Made by a program: the position numbers and the translations under genes
Assembly (NCBI GenBank): GCA_020636215.1
Contig: JACJYG010000006.1
Coordinates: 682,001 to 746,000 of the forward strand
Direction: 5' to 3'
DNA: 64,000 nucleotides
Source: Lewinellaceae bacterium
Lineage (GTDB): Bacteria > Bacteroidota > Bacteroidia > Chitinophagales > Saprospiraceae
Shown here: positions 9,371 through 18,894 of the stretch, piece after piece
Position numbering within the stretch: the first letter of the stretch is position 1
Layout of the letters: each line of letters starts with the position of its first letter
Notes under the pieces: model-generated
The model's input: the letters and a program-made list of their open reading frames with translations, nothing else
The model's database searches: none
What the model was told of the DNA's origin: nothing

Positions 9371-10813
9371 CTAGGCTTCCACAAAATACATGTCAATCTC
9401 CCCCATGTTCTTTGCCGGCAGCTTCCCGCGATGGCTGCAGTTGAACCGGTCTTTCACCAGTTCAAAAGTACTCCGGGAGAGATTTACTTTTCCGGTTTCG
9501 CCTTCCGATTCCATACGGGAGGCAATGTTTACCGTATCGCCCCAAATATCATAAGCGAATTTTTTAGCGCCGACCACCCCGGCCACCACGGGGCCGGTAT
9601 GGATGCCGATACGGGCGCCCATGAAAGGGATTTCGGGCGCCTGTTTCAGCCATGCCTGCATTTCCAGTCCGGCCTGCACGACATGGGCCGGGTGGGCGCC
9701 ATCAGGTGTGGGCAGGCCGCCGGCGCACATATAAGCGTCGCCGATAGTTTTGATCTTTTCCAGTCCGTGGCGTTCTGCGATTTCGTCAAAAGCGCGGAAG
9801 CATTTGTCCAGAGCATTGACCAATACCTGAGGTTCGAGTTCGCTGGCCGTTCGGCTGAAATTTTGGAAGTCTGTAAACAATACCGTTACCTGCTGGTAAT
9901 GGTGGGCGGGAGCCTTGCCGTTGGCTTTCAGTTCTTCAGCCACTGCAGCGGGCAGAATGTTGAGCAGCAGGGCCTCCGAGCGCTGGCGTTCTTCTTCGAT
10001 GATGAGGTTCTTGCGGCGGGAGTTGAAATACAGCCAGAACAGCACCCCGGCAATGGCAATAACGGCGCCGGCGATGACCCAAAGCAGGATCATGCGGCCA
10101 CGTTGTTGAGCCAATTGGGTTTCCTGTATTTGAAGGGCCTGTTTTGCCTGGGCTACCAGCAAGGAGTCCGCCATGCGGGCCATGGATATGGAATCGATGG
10201 CCTGTTGCTTGCGCGCCAGCATCAGCTGCTGCTGGGCCTGTTCCAGGTTGAGCGCCGTTATCTCAGATTGGTAGCGCTTCTCCAGGCTTTCTTTTTCCAG
10301 TTTCAGCGCGCCGAGTTGATTGTTGAGGTTATCATTAAAGGCGTTGAACTCCGTGATCTTCTCCTTGGCCAGGTCCCGAATGCTGCTGGGTTGTTTGGTT
10401 GCCGCCAGGCCGCCTTCGGCAGGGATAGTAGGCGTTATAGGTTTTTTAATAAGGTTTACCGCCCAGAAGTCCACCTGTTGAAGCATGGAATCTCTGCCCG
10501 CTCTTTCCGCAATCCGGTAAGCTTCCTTTAGCTTTTCCTCCACCTGCCGCATGATCCGCCGCTTGTCAACTTTGGCCCCTTCTTCTGCCAGGCCCCGGGC
10601 CTCAAGGACCAGCGCTTCTGTCATGATGTCAATATTCCCGCCCTTCACACCACTGCGATAGGCATCCTGCGCGATCAGCAGCGCCTGCTTGAAGTTCTCT
10701 CGTTCCAGCAGTTGTTTGGTGAGCTCAATTTGCTGGACGGCTATCTGGCTGCTTAGCAGAGTAGGGGCAAGCGCCAGAAATAGAAAAGTGAGGGTAGTGG
10801 TTAAGTTTTTCAT
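9371..10813 (-). CDS. Membrane-anchored class III adenylate cyclase
   Basis: A 480-residue protein. It has a signal sequence or first membrane segment (5-22), a periplasmic helical region with TPR-like and coiled-coil stretches (25-238), a membrane helix (241-263), then the cytoplasmic cyclase domain (about 300-480). Metal-binding aspartates are in 'FTDFQNF' (Asp315) and 'IGDAYM' (Asp359). The adenine-selecting pair is present, Lys355 in 'KTIGD' and Asp422 in 'YDIWGD', with Asn429 and Arg433 in 'NIASRM'. This points to cAMP rather than cGMP. The sensory half suggests an envelope signal is read out as cAMP; the signal is unknown. Confidence 0.9.
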   Translation of the reverse strand: MKNLTTTLTFLFLALAPTLLSSQIAVQQIELTKQLLERENFKQALLIAQDAYRSGVKGGNIDIMTEALVLEARGLAEEGAKVDKRRIMRQVEEKLKEAYRIAERAGRDSMLQQVDFWAVNLIKKPITPTIPAEGGLAATKQPSSIRDLAKEKITEFNAFNDNLNNQLGALKLEKESLEKRYQSEITALNLEQAQQQLMLARKQQAIDSISMARMADSLLVAQAKQALQIQETQLAQQRGRMILLWVIAGAVIAIAGVLFWLYFNSRRKNLIIEEERQRSEALLLNILPAAVAEELKANGKAPAHHYQQVTVLFTDFQNFSRTASELEPQVLVNALDKCFRAFDEIAERHGLEKIKTIGDAYMCAGGLPTPDGAHPAHVVQAGLEMQAWLKQAPEIPFMGARIGIHTGPVVAGVVGAKKFAYDIWGDTVNIASRMESEGETGKVNLSRSTFELVKDRFNCSHRGKLPAKNMGEIDMYFVEA

Positions 10814-10940
10814 AGAATGTATGGGTGCGCGTTGTTCCTGTCAGTATACGTTATTCGCGGGGGGAAGTTCGGGAAAAATCCGGAAGATTTGGTGGGATGT
10901 GGAAAAGGATTTTCCCGAACTTCCTTGCTTTTTAGAGGAT

Positions 10941-12539
10941 CTAGTTGCCTTTGGTGATCGTAATAGTAAGTAGGAAAGTGAAATCTGAAGAATTCAAATA
11001 GATTTCATGTCCCCCCCAGATTTGATGCCCTGTCAAATCTAATTCAGCCCAACTTTCCTCGTGGTGGTTGAAAATCGTTACCGGGTCGTCATTGTCTCTG
11101 ACATAAGCCTTTAGCTTGAGTTTGGCATAGTCAAAGTCAAATTCATCTGTGTTAAAAGCGACTGTCCCCGTTTTATTAACCAGATGGATCATTCCGGCAT
11201 CCATGTCAATCTCCCCTCCTGAGTATTCGTAGATCAATTCATTTCCGGTGTTGTTTTGCACGCCGGAGTCATTGGGCCCGGTTCGGTCGTAGGCATAAGC
11301 CCAAACTTTGAAACGGTCCATGTCTACCGTATTTGTGCTGCCTTCGTCATCCGCCATGATACAGGTAAACTTCTCCACATTTATAAGCACCTCCTGATAC
11401 ATCTGAAGCGGTTTCACCAGGGTGTACTGGGAGGTCAAAGTGACATACGCCAGGGTATTGTCAATGAGGTGACGGAATTTATAGACCAGAGGAACGCCGG
11501 GGGAGTCTGAAGAAAACTCCGTGCTGGCGTTGATCACTTTTTTGAATCCATCAATATTGGTTTCTAGGTCATTTAACCCAGCAGTCGATCCGCCGTAAAC
11601 CATGATCGTATAGCTGGCGCTTTGTAATATTTCATTGGCAGTATAACCAAAATCGACTTCTGCATCCAGGTCGGCGCCATGATAGGCCATATCCAACGCG
11701 GTGGACATCAGGCTATAACTTAAGTTCGTCTCGATACACATTATGGCCATCATGCCGTAGTTCACTCCGGCTACATAAAGCGGCATTGATCCGGGGGGAA
11801 TCGCGGTTTTTAACTCATCCATGGTAACGTCAGGGTCAAAAAAGCCGGCGGGAGTCTGCGGAATATCTATATCTACCGAATAATACAACTGCCAGTATTT
11901 AGCCATGATTTTGGTACTGGTGTTCCCTTCATCCCAGTTGAACTGAGAACTGAAGCTGGCGCCGGCGTAGGATAAATCCGCTCCTATGGCCAGGTTCATC
12001 TGAGACTGGCTGAAGACCTGTTGCACTCTGAAATCTGCTTTAGCCGGGACTTTTGTGTCCGCAACGATAGCTTTTTTCAACAGGTCGGAAATGCCCTGCC
12101 GGATGGTGGATAGTTTGGGGTTGGTGACTTCGTGGTAAAGGGAAGAACCTGTAGAAGAACTTTCCAGGTTCAGGGAGAGCGTGATCGGTGCGCGGTCCAC
12201 AGAAATAGGCTCATAGACAAAATCCTGGACGTGGTTGCCTTTTACGAGGTTTCCCGGCCAGATGACGTCATCGTTCAGCCCGAGGTAGGTCACATTTTCG
12301 AGGTTTTCAATCACATCGTGCTTTTCATAAGTATAACGGTAACCATCCTTATCTTCTGTCCAGGTGCTCAGAATTTCATCTTTCACCGCTGGCGGATCAA
12401 CTTTATCGGCCTGAGTTAATAACTCCAAGATGTCGGTGGGGTTAACTAAAACGATATTGTCCTCTTTGTGGCAGGTTGCGAAAAGCAGTATGCCAAGTAA
12501 GCACAACAGGGGTTTGAATTTTTTTTTCCACAATTTCAT
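10941..12539 (-). CDS. Cholesterol-dependent-cytolysin-like pore-forming lipoprotein
   Basis: A 532-residue protein with lipobox 'LLFATC' (Cys23). Several blocks match thiol-activated cytolysins such as perfringolysin O in the same order: 'VIWPGNLV' (92-99), 'IMAKYWQLYYSVDIDIP' (211-227), 'FFDPDVTMDELK' (233-244), 'PLYVAGVNYG' (253-262), 'MVYGGST' (313-319) with the Gly-Gly pair (316-317) used when the beta-sheet opens, then 'FSSDSPGVPLVYKF' (342-355). The C-terminal domain differs and the tryptophan-rich undecapeptide is absent, as in the CDC-like proteins reported from Gram-negative bacteria. It probably makes pores in target membranes, but the receptor, the partner protein and the role of lipid anchoring are unknown. 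Confidence 0.85.
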   Translation of the reverse strand: MKLWKKKFKPLLCLLGILLFATCHKEDNIVLVNPTDILELLTQADKVDPPAVKDEILSTWTEDKDGYRYTYEKHDVIENLENVTYLGLNDDVIWPGNLVKGNHVQDFVYEPISVDRAPITLSLNLESSSTGSSLYHEVTNPKLSTIRQGISDLLKKAIVADTKVPAKADFRVQQVFSQSQMNLAIGADLSYAGASFSSQFNWDEGNTSTKIMAKYWQLYYSVDIDIPQTPAGFFDPDVTMDELKTAIPPGSMPLYVAGVNYGMMAIMCIETNLSYSLMSTALDMAYHGADLDAEVDFGYTANEILQSASYTIMVYGGSTAGLNDLETNIDGFKKVINASTEFSSDSPGVPLVYKFRHLIDNTLAYVTLTSQYTLVKPLQMYQEVLINVEKFTCIMADDEGSTNTVDMDRFKVWAYAYDRTGPNDSGVQNNTGNELIYEYSGGEIDMDAGMIHLVNKTGTVAFNTDEFDFDYAKLKLKAYVRDNDDPVTIFNHHEESWAELDLTGHQIWGGHEIYLNSSDFTFLLTITITKGN

Positions 12540-12790
12540 GGCTTTGGTTTTACTTTGAAGGAAATAGATTCAACCAAAGGACAGCTGTGGAAGGAAAGAA
12601 TAGGGAAATCATAATACACCCTCCTCATACGCCTGCAATTTGCTGGTGAAGGAGCATCATGTTGTTCTATAGCATTTTCCTCAATGCTATTCAAGGTGAG
12701 GAGGAATTCGGGATAAAAAATATACAGGGGGTATAGAAAATGCTCAGTCTTTAAGCTGTTATTTAAAAATCCATCATGCAATGATTTTTA

Positions 12791-14413
12791 TCATCTCTTA
12801 GCCGATAATACCTCACCCGAAAACAATAACCAGGTATCTGGGTCCAGCACCAACTCCGTCGCTTCAAAGGGGCAATCCAGGGTGGTTTCCAGCGTACTGG
12901 AATTGATTTCCACCGTCCAGCCTTGGGTTTGTCCATCGGGGCCTTTAGCCTCTATGCCGAGCGGAAACTGAAAGGGCTCGCCTTTCTGTACCTGCCGGAT
13001 AGAAAGCTTAAGCTGGCCTTTCTGATACGCCCATTTGGCCTCCAGTTGGGGGTGCCCCGCCCGGAAGATCCACTGCTGGAAGAAGGCCGACAGATCCTGT
13101 CCACTCACTTGCTCCATGACGTGCTGAAAATCCGACGTCAGGGCGTTGCGTCCCTGAAATTGGGCATAGTATTGGCGCAGGCCTTTCCAGAAGGCCTCTT
13201 CCCCCACCTGCCGGCGCAGCATGTGCAGCACAAAACCGGCCTTTTGGTAGGAATTGGGGTTGAGCAGGTCGTTCCAATCCGTTACCGTCGTATCTACAAT
13301 GGGCGCCGGCTTGCGGCGGAAAAAGGCAATGGCGCGCTGCCGTTCCGATTTCAGGCGCTCCACCATTTTCTCCCGGCCATAAGTGTGTTCGATATACAGG
13401 TTGGCGCCATAGGTGGCGAAGCCCTCGCTGAGCCAGATGTGGAACCAGTTTTTTTCAGAAGCCGAGTTGCCGAACCATTGGTGGGCAATTTCATGAGCAA
13501 GGAGGTCCTCGTGATCGCGATGGCCGGTGACGGACTGCTCAAAGTAGAAAATACAACTGGCGTTTTCCATGCCGCCGTAGCGGGTTTTGGATTGCACATT
13601 GGCCAGTTTGCGGAATGGGTAGGGGCCGATCTTGTCGATGAAAAATTGGAGGATTTGCACCGCCTGAGCGTAGTCGTAGAAGCCGGCTTCCCGGCCCTGG
13701 GGATAAACCCAACTGCTGACGGGAATACCGGCTGCTTCCCCGGCGTATTGCACGGCAAAACGGGCGGCGCCGATGACCATCACCTTGGTGGGCAAAGGGA
13801 CGTCCTCTCGCCAGTGGGAAAGTGTTTTCTCACCTGTCAGGTTGGTTTCTTCCAAAAGAATGCCATTGCCGACGACCTGATAATGGCTGGGCGCAGTGAC
13901 GATAAAATCGACGGAGGCCTTGTCGGAAGGATGGTCTACGCAAGGGAGCCAATGATGGGCGCGATTGGGCCAGTTGTCGCCGAAAAAGGTGCGGTCACCA
14001 TGCATGTTCTTATCAATGATGAGCCCATCGGCGGGAATGCCGGCATAGCGGATCTGAAAGGTGCGCTCTTCTCCGGTGGCCAAGGGTTGGTGGGGCTGGA
14101 TGGTGAGGGTTTCTCCCTGATGTTGGAAATTCAGGCTTTCCTCCCCTTCGGTAATAGCCGTTACCGTCATGCCATTTTCTCCTTTCTCCGCTTTGGCAAC
14201 TAGGTCAAGCGTAAAACTTTCCATTGGCTGCAGAAAGCGAATGCGGATGGTAGCCAGGCCTTTGATCTGGCCGGTTTCATCCGAAAGTTCCAGTTCGAAG
14301 GTGTAGTGCAATACATCCAGTTCCGACAGGCGGGGGATGGCCGATTGGGCGGGGAGGAGTGTGAACTCCAGGGTTAATAGCGTTAGCAGTAGTAGGTAAG
14401 GAAGTAAACGCAT
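12791..14413 (-). CDS. M1-family zinc aminopeptidase, secreted
   Basis: A 540-residue protein from the ATG at 14413. A start at 14458 would put 15 polar residues before the signal peptide and is less likely. A signal sequence (1-23) is followed by the beta-saddle domain and the thermolysin-like core with 'GGMEN' (280-284), 'HEIAHQWFGN' (His307, Glu308, His311) and the third zinc ligand Glu330 in 'LSEGFA'. It lacks the long C-terminal helical domain of full-length PepN. It should remove N-terminal residues from peptides in the periplasm or outside the cell. The 251 bases between it and the cytolysin-like gene show no gene. Confidence 0.92.
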   Translation of the reverse strand: MRLLPYLLLLTLLTLEFTLLPAQSAIPRLSELDVLHYTFELELSDETGQIKGLATIRIRFLQPMESFTLDLVAKAEKGENGMTVTAITEGEESLNFQHQGETLTIQPHQPLATGEERTFQIRYAGIPADGLIIDKNMHGDRTFFGDNWPNRAHHWLPCVDHPSDKASVDFIVTAPSHYQVVGNGILLEETNLTGEKTLSHWREDVPLPTKVMVIGAARFAVQYAGEAAGIPVSSWVYPQGREAGFYDYAQAVQILQFFIDKIGPYPFRKLANVQSKTRYGGMENASCIFYFEQSVTGHRDHEDLLAHEIAHQWFGNSASEKNWFHIWLSEGFATYGANLYIEHTYGREKMVERLKSERQRAIAFFRRKPAPIVDTTVTDWNDLLNPNSYQKAGFVLHMLRRQVGEEAFWKGLRQYYAQFQGRNALTSDFQHVMEQVSGQDLSAFFQQWIFRAGHPQLEAKWAYQKGQLKLSIRQVQKGEPFQFPLGIEAKGPDGQTQGWTVEINSSTLETTLDCPFEATELVLDPDTWLLFSGEVLSAKR

Positions 14414-14444
14414 GGTTTGAGAATGATTTTTACTGCAAAGAATA

Positions 14445-14452
14445 CAAAAATA
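14445..14452 (-). promoter_or_regulatory. -7 box of the M1 peptidase promoter next to an inserted element
   Basis: On the minus strand TATTTTTG (TAnnTTTG) lies 32 bases before the ATG at 14413. The place where the -33 TTTG should be falls at the edge of the inverted-repeat element that starts at 14469, and no good -33 match is visible. The insertion may have changed this promoter. Confidence 0.35.
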
Positions 14453-14468
14453 TTTCAAGGCTGTCTCA

Positions 14469-14629
14469 GAAGCTGTTTGAATTTAGTCCTTCAGTTTTAT
14501 TATGCCTCTTTTTCCGCCACTCTGCGGCTTTTTTTCGCCCCGTACCTATGGGTACGAGGCTCAAAAAGAGCCTTGATTGGCGAAAAAATAGCCTATAATA
14601 AATTCTAAAAACCAAATTCAAACAGCTTC
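14469..14629 (+). mobile_element. 161-base MITE-like element, copy 1
   Basis: Bounded by perfect inverted ends 'gaagctgtttgaattt' and 'aaattcaaacagcttc', and flanked on both sides by TCA, a likely 3-base target duplication. It contains inner palindromes ('gtacctatgggtac', 'ggctcaaaaagagcc') and no coding capacity. A second copy at 62166-62326 has the same length, the opposite orientation, about two mismatches and TTA on both sides. A TNA duplication is known for IS1031-type IS5-family elements, so mobilisation by such a transposase is plausible but inferred. It occupies much of the 382-base gap before the next gene. Confidence 0.85.
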
Positions 14630-14795
14630 TCAAAAGTAAAAAAACGTCATTGGCCAGCATTATATAAGCTATTAAATCGAGACGCTCAGTCCCATCACTT
14701 CGATTATCGGGCGGTTTACCCAAATAATGGCGTGTTGGCCACGGCCTGTATTCTGCCGGCCGATTTATCTTATCTTTACTCCAAACAATAAGACC

Positions 14796-15707
14796 ATGCG
14801 TTTTACCGTCATCATGCTGGCCGTGCTCGGCCTTTTTTCCTGTTCCGAACCCAATACTCAACAAGACATGACAGCTGAAAAAGCCGTTACCTTTGACTGG
14901 CAGGGCCACCGTGGCGCCCGCGGCCTGCTACCGGAAAACACCATTCCCGCCTTCCTTAAGGCCCTGGAATATCCGCAGGTGAAAACCCTGGAACTGGACC
15001 TGGCGGTGAGCCGTGACAGCCTCCTGGTGGTTTCCCACGAACCATGGATGTCTCACCACATCTGCAGCCACCCGGATGGCCGCCCAGTGGGGGAACAGGA
15101 GGAAGGCAGCCTGCTGATCCATCAGATGCCTTATGCACAGGTTAAACAATTCGATTGCGGCAGCCGGGGCAATAGCCGCTTTCCGGAGCAAAAAGCAATG
15201 CCCGCACACAAGCCCTTATTGAGCGAGGTAGTGGCAGCCGTTAACGCCTACTGCACCGAAAAAGGACGCGAAAAACCGCGCTATAACATCGAGATCAAAA
15301 GCGAGCCGGCCTATGACGGCATCAAGTCGCCCCCGCCCGCCGAGTTTGCCCGGCTGGTGCTGGCCGAGATCAACCGTTTAGGCATCAGGGAAAGTAGTTG
15401 CATTCAATCCTTTGATGTACGCCCCCTGCAGGCCCTGCACCAGATGGATTCCACGGTATACACCGCCCTGCTTATCGACAGCCCCAATGGGGTAGACGCC
15501 AACCTGGCGGAACTGGGTTATCTTCCGGATGCCTACAGCCCTTATTACCAACTGGTGACGGCCAATGTGGTGGAAACCGTACATGCCCGTGGCATGAAGC
15601 TCATCCCCTGGACGGTCAACGACACCACCAGCATGAAAGCACTGATTGCTCTGGGAGTGGATGGGATTATCACGGATTATCCGAACTTGATCGTGGAGGT
15701 GGAGTGA
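14796..15707 (+). CDS. Glycerophosphodiester phosphodiesterase lipoprotein
   Basis: A 303-residue protein from the ATG at 14796, which puts a lipobox 'LGLFSC' (Cys16) right after a hydrophobic stretch; an upstream in-frame start at 14727 is unlikely. GDPD-family TIM-barrel motifs are clear: 'GHRGARGLLPENT' (His38), 'LELDLAVSRD' (Glu67, Asp69), 'VSHEP' (His81), 'NIEIKSE', and a C-terminal 'WTVND' and 'VDGIITDYP'. It hydrolyses glycerophosphodiesters from phospholipid turnover to glycerol-3-phosphate and an alcohol. A TATCTTTA box at 14771-14778 may be its -7 element. Confidence 0.92.
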   Translation: MRFTVIMLAVLGLFSCSEPNTQQDMTAEKAVTFDWQGHRGARGLLPENTIPAFLKALEYPQVKTLELDLAVSRDSLLVVSHEPWMSHHICSHPDGRPVGEQEEGSLLIHQMPYAQVKQFDCGSRGNSRFPEQKAMPAHKPLLSEVVAAVNAYCTEKGREKPRYNIEIKSEPAYDGIKSPPPAEFARLVLAEINRLGIRESSCIQSFDVRPLQALHQMDSTVYTALLIDSPNGVDANLAELGYLPDAYSPYYQLVTANVVETVHARGMKLIPWTVNDTTSMKALIALGVDGIITDYPNLIVEVE

Positions 15708-15717
15708 AAAAACTCCA

Positions 15718-16209
15718 TTACTGTTTAATTCCCACTATGCTGGCCTCCCGGCCCGGTACTTGGGTGGTACTTAAAAACTCATTTCCCCGATAATGGCGTA
15801 TTCCAGACAGGTGGCCTGCCAATTGTCGCAGGCTGACGGGCCAACGTTTTACAGGGAATTCCGGAACGTAGGTTTGAATGGGTATATCGAGCGCCACTTT
15901 ACCTTCATCGTATAGAACTCCCAGCCCAGCTGCCGTCAGTGGTTTACTCACACTGCCGATCCGAAACTTTGTCCTATTCGGCGCCACGGGCACCTGCTGC
16001 TCGAGGTCGGCGTAACCAAAGCCTTCCGACCAGACGATTTCTCCACCCACCGATACGGAAACCGCCGCACCGGGAATATCGCTAAAGGCAACAAAGCGCT
16101 CTACCAGGCTTCGGGCACTATCAATGGCGGCCTGATAACGGGCAGGCTGTGCCTGAGCATAGAGGAAGAATAGTAAGAAGCTGAGGCTTAAGAAATAGCG
16201 TCTGGGCAT
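15718..16209 (-). pseudogene. Truncated serine beta-lactamase/PBP-like hydrolase
   Basis: The first 163 residues look like a class C beta-lactamase-fold serine hydrolase: a signal peptide, 'IPGAAVSVSVGGEIVW', the nucleophile motif 'GSVSKP' (Ser86, Lys89) and 'LAGHLSGIRHY'. Family members are usually about 350-450 residues. Here the match stops after 'YRGNEFLST' and an unrelated tail leads to a stop, so the second half, with the third active-site motif, is missing. It is probably a remnant of a deletion. Only 10 bases separate it from the convergent glycerophosphodiesterase gene. Confidence 0.8.
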
Positions 16210-16249
16210 TCGTGAAAGTGTTTGAGGGAGTTGGTATTTTACTTATGCT

Positions 16250-18385
16250 CTAATTGTCGACTGAGGACTGCCGCTTCTCATATGCCAGCGCCAGCCGGAT
16301 CTGATGATAAGGCACCTGCTCATTGAGGTAGTCGAAGATGTCCTTCAGGAGGTAAGGCTCCTGCAGGTAGCGCAAGGACTTCAGCACCTTATTTACAATC
16401 TCTGGACTGACCAATTCATCCAACGCAATTTCGCTACCCTGTTCGTAAAGGATAGCCAGATGGGAGTAGATCGTTGTGACATTGAGTTGCCGTTTTTCGG
16501 CGATCGCTTCCACACTCAGGCCGCGCTGGTACATATCATGGGTGACCTGATAGGTGGAAGTTTTGCCCCGGCTGCTGGCCGGCCCTACAAACTCGATGAT
16601 GGCGTCGATAAAGTAGCTCCCATAGAGGTGCAGCTTGCGTTCGCCCACGCCGGAGACCTGCTTCATTTCCTCGTCGGTCATGGGGCGGGTGGCGGCCATT
16701 TCCTCGAGTGTCGCGTCGTTGAAGATGATATAGGGCGGCACGCCGCGCTCGCGGGCCAGCTGAATGCGGAGCTGTCGGAGCTTTTCAAACAGATCGTCGC
16801 GCACGCGCTGTGGCTTGGCGGCTTCTTTGGCGCGGGCTTTATCTTTCTCCTGCCGCTCCTTGATGGTTGCAAAGCGCACCAGTTGGACTTTCTCGCCTTC
16901 GAACAAAACCCGTTGGCTGGCCGGGGTCAGTTGTACGGCGCCATGCTGGTCGTGGGCGATCTCGATGTAGCCCATGTTGAGCAATTGCTGGAAATAGTGC
17001 TGCCACTCCAGGAAGGGAATGTCGCGCCCCGCGCCATAAGTTTTGATGTTTTGATAACCGCGTTCCAGGATATCCTTCTTGCCGGAACCCCGAAGCACGT
17101 CGATCAGAATGGTCATTCCGACTTGCTGCCGCAGTCGATGGATGGCCGAGAGCGCTTTTTGCGCAATAACGGTGCCGTCGAAGGCCTTGGGCGGGTTTTT
17201 GCAAATGTCGCAGTTACCGCAGTCCTCTTTGACATCTTCGCCGAAATAGCTGAGCAGGATACGGCGACGGCAACCCACCGCTTCGGCGTATTGCCGCATC
17301 CGGTCGAGCTTGGCCAGTTTGAGGTCCAGCATATCGCTCTCATTCTTCTGCAGGATGTCCTGTAAAACCATGACGTCATTGTAGCTGTAAAAGAGCAGGG
17401 TGTCGGCTTGGGCGCCGTCGCGGCCAGAGCGGCCGATTTCCTGGTAATAGCTTTCTATATTCTTAGGCAGGTTGTAGTGGATTACCCAACGCACGTTGGA
17501 TTTGTCGATGCCCATGCCGAAAGCTACCGTAGCGCAGATCACCTCCGTGCGGTCGTTGATAAAATCTTCCTGAATACCAGTGCGTTCATCGGCGTTCATG
17601 CCGGCGTGGTAGTGTGCGGCGTCGATCCCTTTTTCCTGAAGTTTTTCTGCGAGCTCTTCCGTATTGCGGCGGCTCAGGCAATAGATAATTCCCGGCTGCT
17701 TGGGGCGCTTTTTGATGAAGGAGGTGATCTGTTCCAGGCGCCGCTGCCCGGGCCGTACCTCCAGGCTGAGGTTGGGGCGGTCGAAGGAGGCGACAAATAT
17801 TTCGGGCTGTCGGAGCTTCAGTTGACTAACGATATCCTTTCGGGTCAGCTTGTCGGCCGTAGCGGTGAGTGCAATGATAGGCACCTCTCGAAATTCGTTC
17901 TTTAGAAAACGCATCTGGGTGTACTCCGGCCGGAAGTCGTGCCCCCAGGAAGAAATACAGTGGGCTTCATCAATGGCGAATAGGTTCGGCCGGGCGCTTT
18001 TCAGAAACGGAAGGAAATTTTGGGACACCAACTTTTCCGGAGAAACGTACAACAGGTCCAGTTTGCCGCTTAGGGTTTCTTCTTCCACTTTCCGTTGGTC
18101 CGCATCGTTCAGCGAACTGTTCAGGAAGGCGGCACGGATGCCATTGGCCCGCAAGCCTTCCACCTGGTCTTTCATCAGGGAGATCAGTGGAGAAACGACA
18201 ATGGTTATTCCCGGCAAGGTAACGGCCGGTATCTGATAACATATGGATTTACCGCCGCCGGTGGGCATCAGCACCAGGGTGTCCTTTCCTTCGTACACTT
18301 TTCGTATAATATCCGCCTGCATTGGGCGGAAACTGTCGTATCCGAAATACTTCTTGAGCGCTTCTTTGGCGGTGTCCAGGTTCAT
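16250..18385 (-). CDS. recQ: ATP-dependent DNA helicase RecQ
   Basis: A 711-residue protein starting at 18385; the promoter at 18412-18443 rules out the upstream start at 18442. It has helicase motif I 'PTGGGKSICYQ' (Lys46), the DEAH box (139-142) in 'AIDEAHCISSWGHDFRPEY', motif VI 'QEIGRSGRDG', the zinc-binding 'CGNCDIC', an RQC winged-helix region and an HRDC domain ('FNDATLEEMA'). A further C-terminal helix-turn-helix module ('LSVEAIAEKRQLNVTTIYSH') makes it longer than E. coli RecQ, as is common in this phylum. It unwinds DNA 3'-to-5' in recombination and fork repair. Confidence 0.96.
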   Translation of the reverse strand: MNLDTAKEALKKYFGYDSFRPMQADIIRKVYEGKDTLVLMPTGGGKSICYQIPAVTLPGITIVVSPLISLMKDQVEGLRANGIRAAFLNSSLNDADQRKVEEETLSGKLDLLYVSPEKLVSQNFLPFLKSARPNLFAIDEAHCISSWGHDFRPEYTQMRFLKNEFREVPIIALTATADKLTRKDIVSQLKLRQPEIFVASFDRPNLSLEVRPGQRRLEQITSFIKKRPKQPGIIYCLSRRNTEELAEKLQEKGIDAAHYHAGMNADERTGIQEDFINDRTEVICATVAFGMGIDKSNVRWVIHYNLPKNIESYYQEIGRSGRDGAQADTLLFYSYNDVMVLQDILQKNESDMLDLKLAKLDRMRQYAEAVGCRRRILLSYFGEDVKEDCGNCDICKNPPKAFDGTVIAQKALSAIHRLRQQVGMTILIDVLRGSGKKDILERGYQNIKTYGAGRDIPFLEWQHYFQQLLNMGYIEIAHDQHGAVQLTPASQRVLFEGEKVQLVRFATIKERQEKDKARAKEAAKPQRVRDDLFEKLRQLRIQLARERGVPPYIIFNDATLEEMAATRPMTDEEMKQVSGVGERKLHLYGSYFIDAIIEFVGPASSRGKTSTYQVTHDMYQRGLSVEAIAEKRQLNVTTIYSHLAILYEQGSEIALDELVSPEIVNKVLKSLRYLQEPYLLKDIFDYLNEQVPYHQIRLALAYEKRQSSVDN

Positions 18386-18411
18386 CGGCCTAATCGTTGA
18401 ATAGAATCCTC

Positions 18412-18443
18412 CAAAATTATGCCTTTCCTGGCGGCCCACCAAA
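18412..18443 (-). promoter_or_regulatory. Bacteroidota-type promoter for recQ
   Basis: On the minus strand: TTTG (18440-18443), 20 bases, TAATTTTG (18412-18419). Both boxes match the phylum consensus exactly at ideal spacing. It lies 27 bases before the ATG at 18385. Confidence 0.75.
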
Positions 18444-18590
18444 AATACTCTGGGTAAGCTTGGGTAAAGTTGGGTAATGGGAAAAGGGAGCAGGGAGCCT
18501 TCCTCATGAGGGCAATCAAAAAAGAGGTAGCAGGAAAAACTCCCTCGCTCCTGGCATCTGATGTAAAAAAGACATAGAACCCAGGGGTTC

Positions 18591-18757
18591 TACACTGAAG
18601 TTTAGCTTTTGCGAATTCCAAAACCTTCCTTTAAGGAGAAGGGCTTTCCTAGGTTTAGGAAAGCCCTTCAGTGTAAACACGCTTCTTACTAAAATAGGTG
18701 AATAGGAAGGATAATAAGTTTTTATAACTGGGGTCCAGTTTTTTTAAAAAAAACTGG
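18591..18757. other. Hairpin cluster in a gene-free stretch
   Basis: In the 0.8 kb gap between recQ and purU: (i) 'tacactgaag' (18591-18600) and its perfect complement (18666-18675); (ii) a strong inner hairpin aagggctttcct/aggaaagccctt (18639-18650 and 18657-18668) that partly competes with it; (iii) ccagttttttt/aaaaaaactgg (18735-18757), next to a direct repeat of 'actggggtc'. They could form a terminator or alternative RNA folds. No gene is visible here. Confidence 0.5.
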
Positions 18758-18894
18758 GGTCTAGTCAATCTAAGTCCATTAATAACTCAAGCAGTTACAA
18801 ATGTAGGGGGTATTTCTTGGGAGGAAAACCCCATATTCATGGGGTAGGGGGTTTTCAGTAGGCAGTGTATCAGTTGGCAGTGTATCAGTAAGGC

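Noticed and set aside
12536..12781. An 81-codon minus-strand frame just upstream of the cytolysin-like gene
   Set aside because: No recognisable motif, signal or promoter, and its composition looks intergenic.
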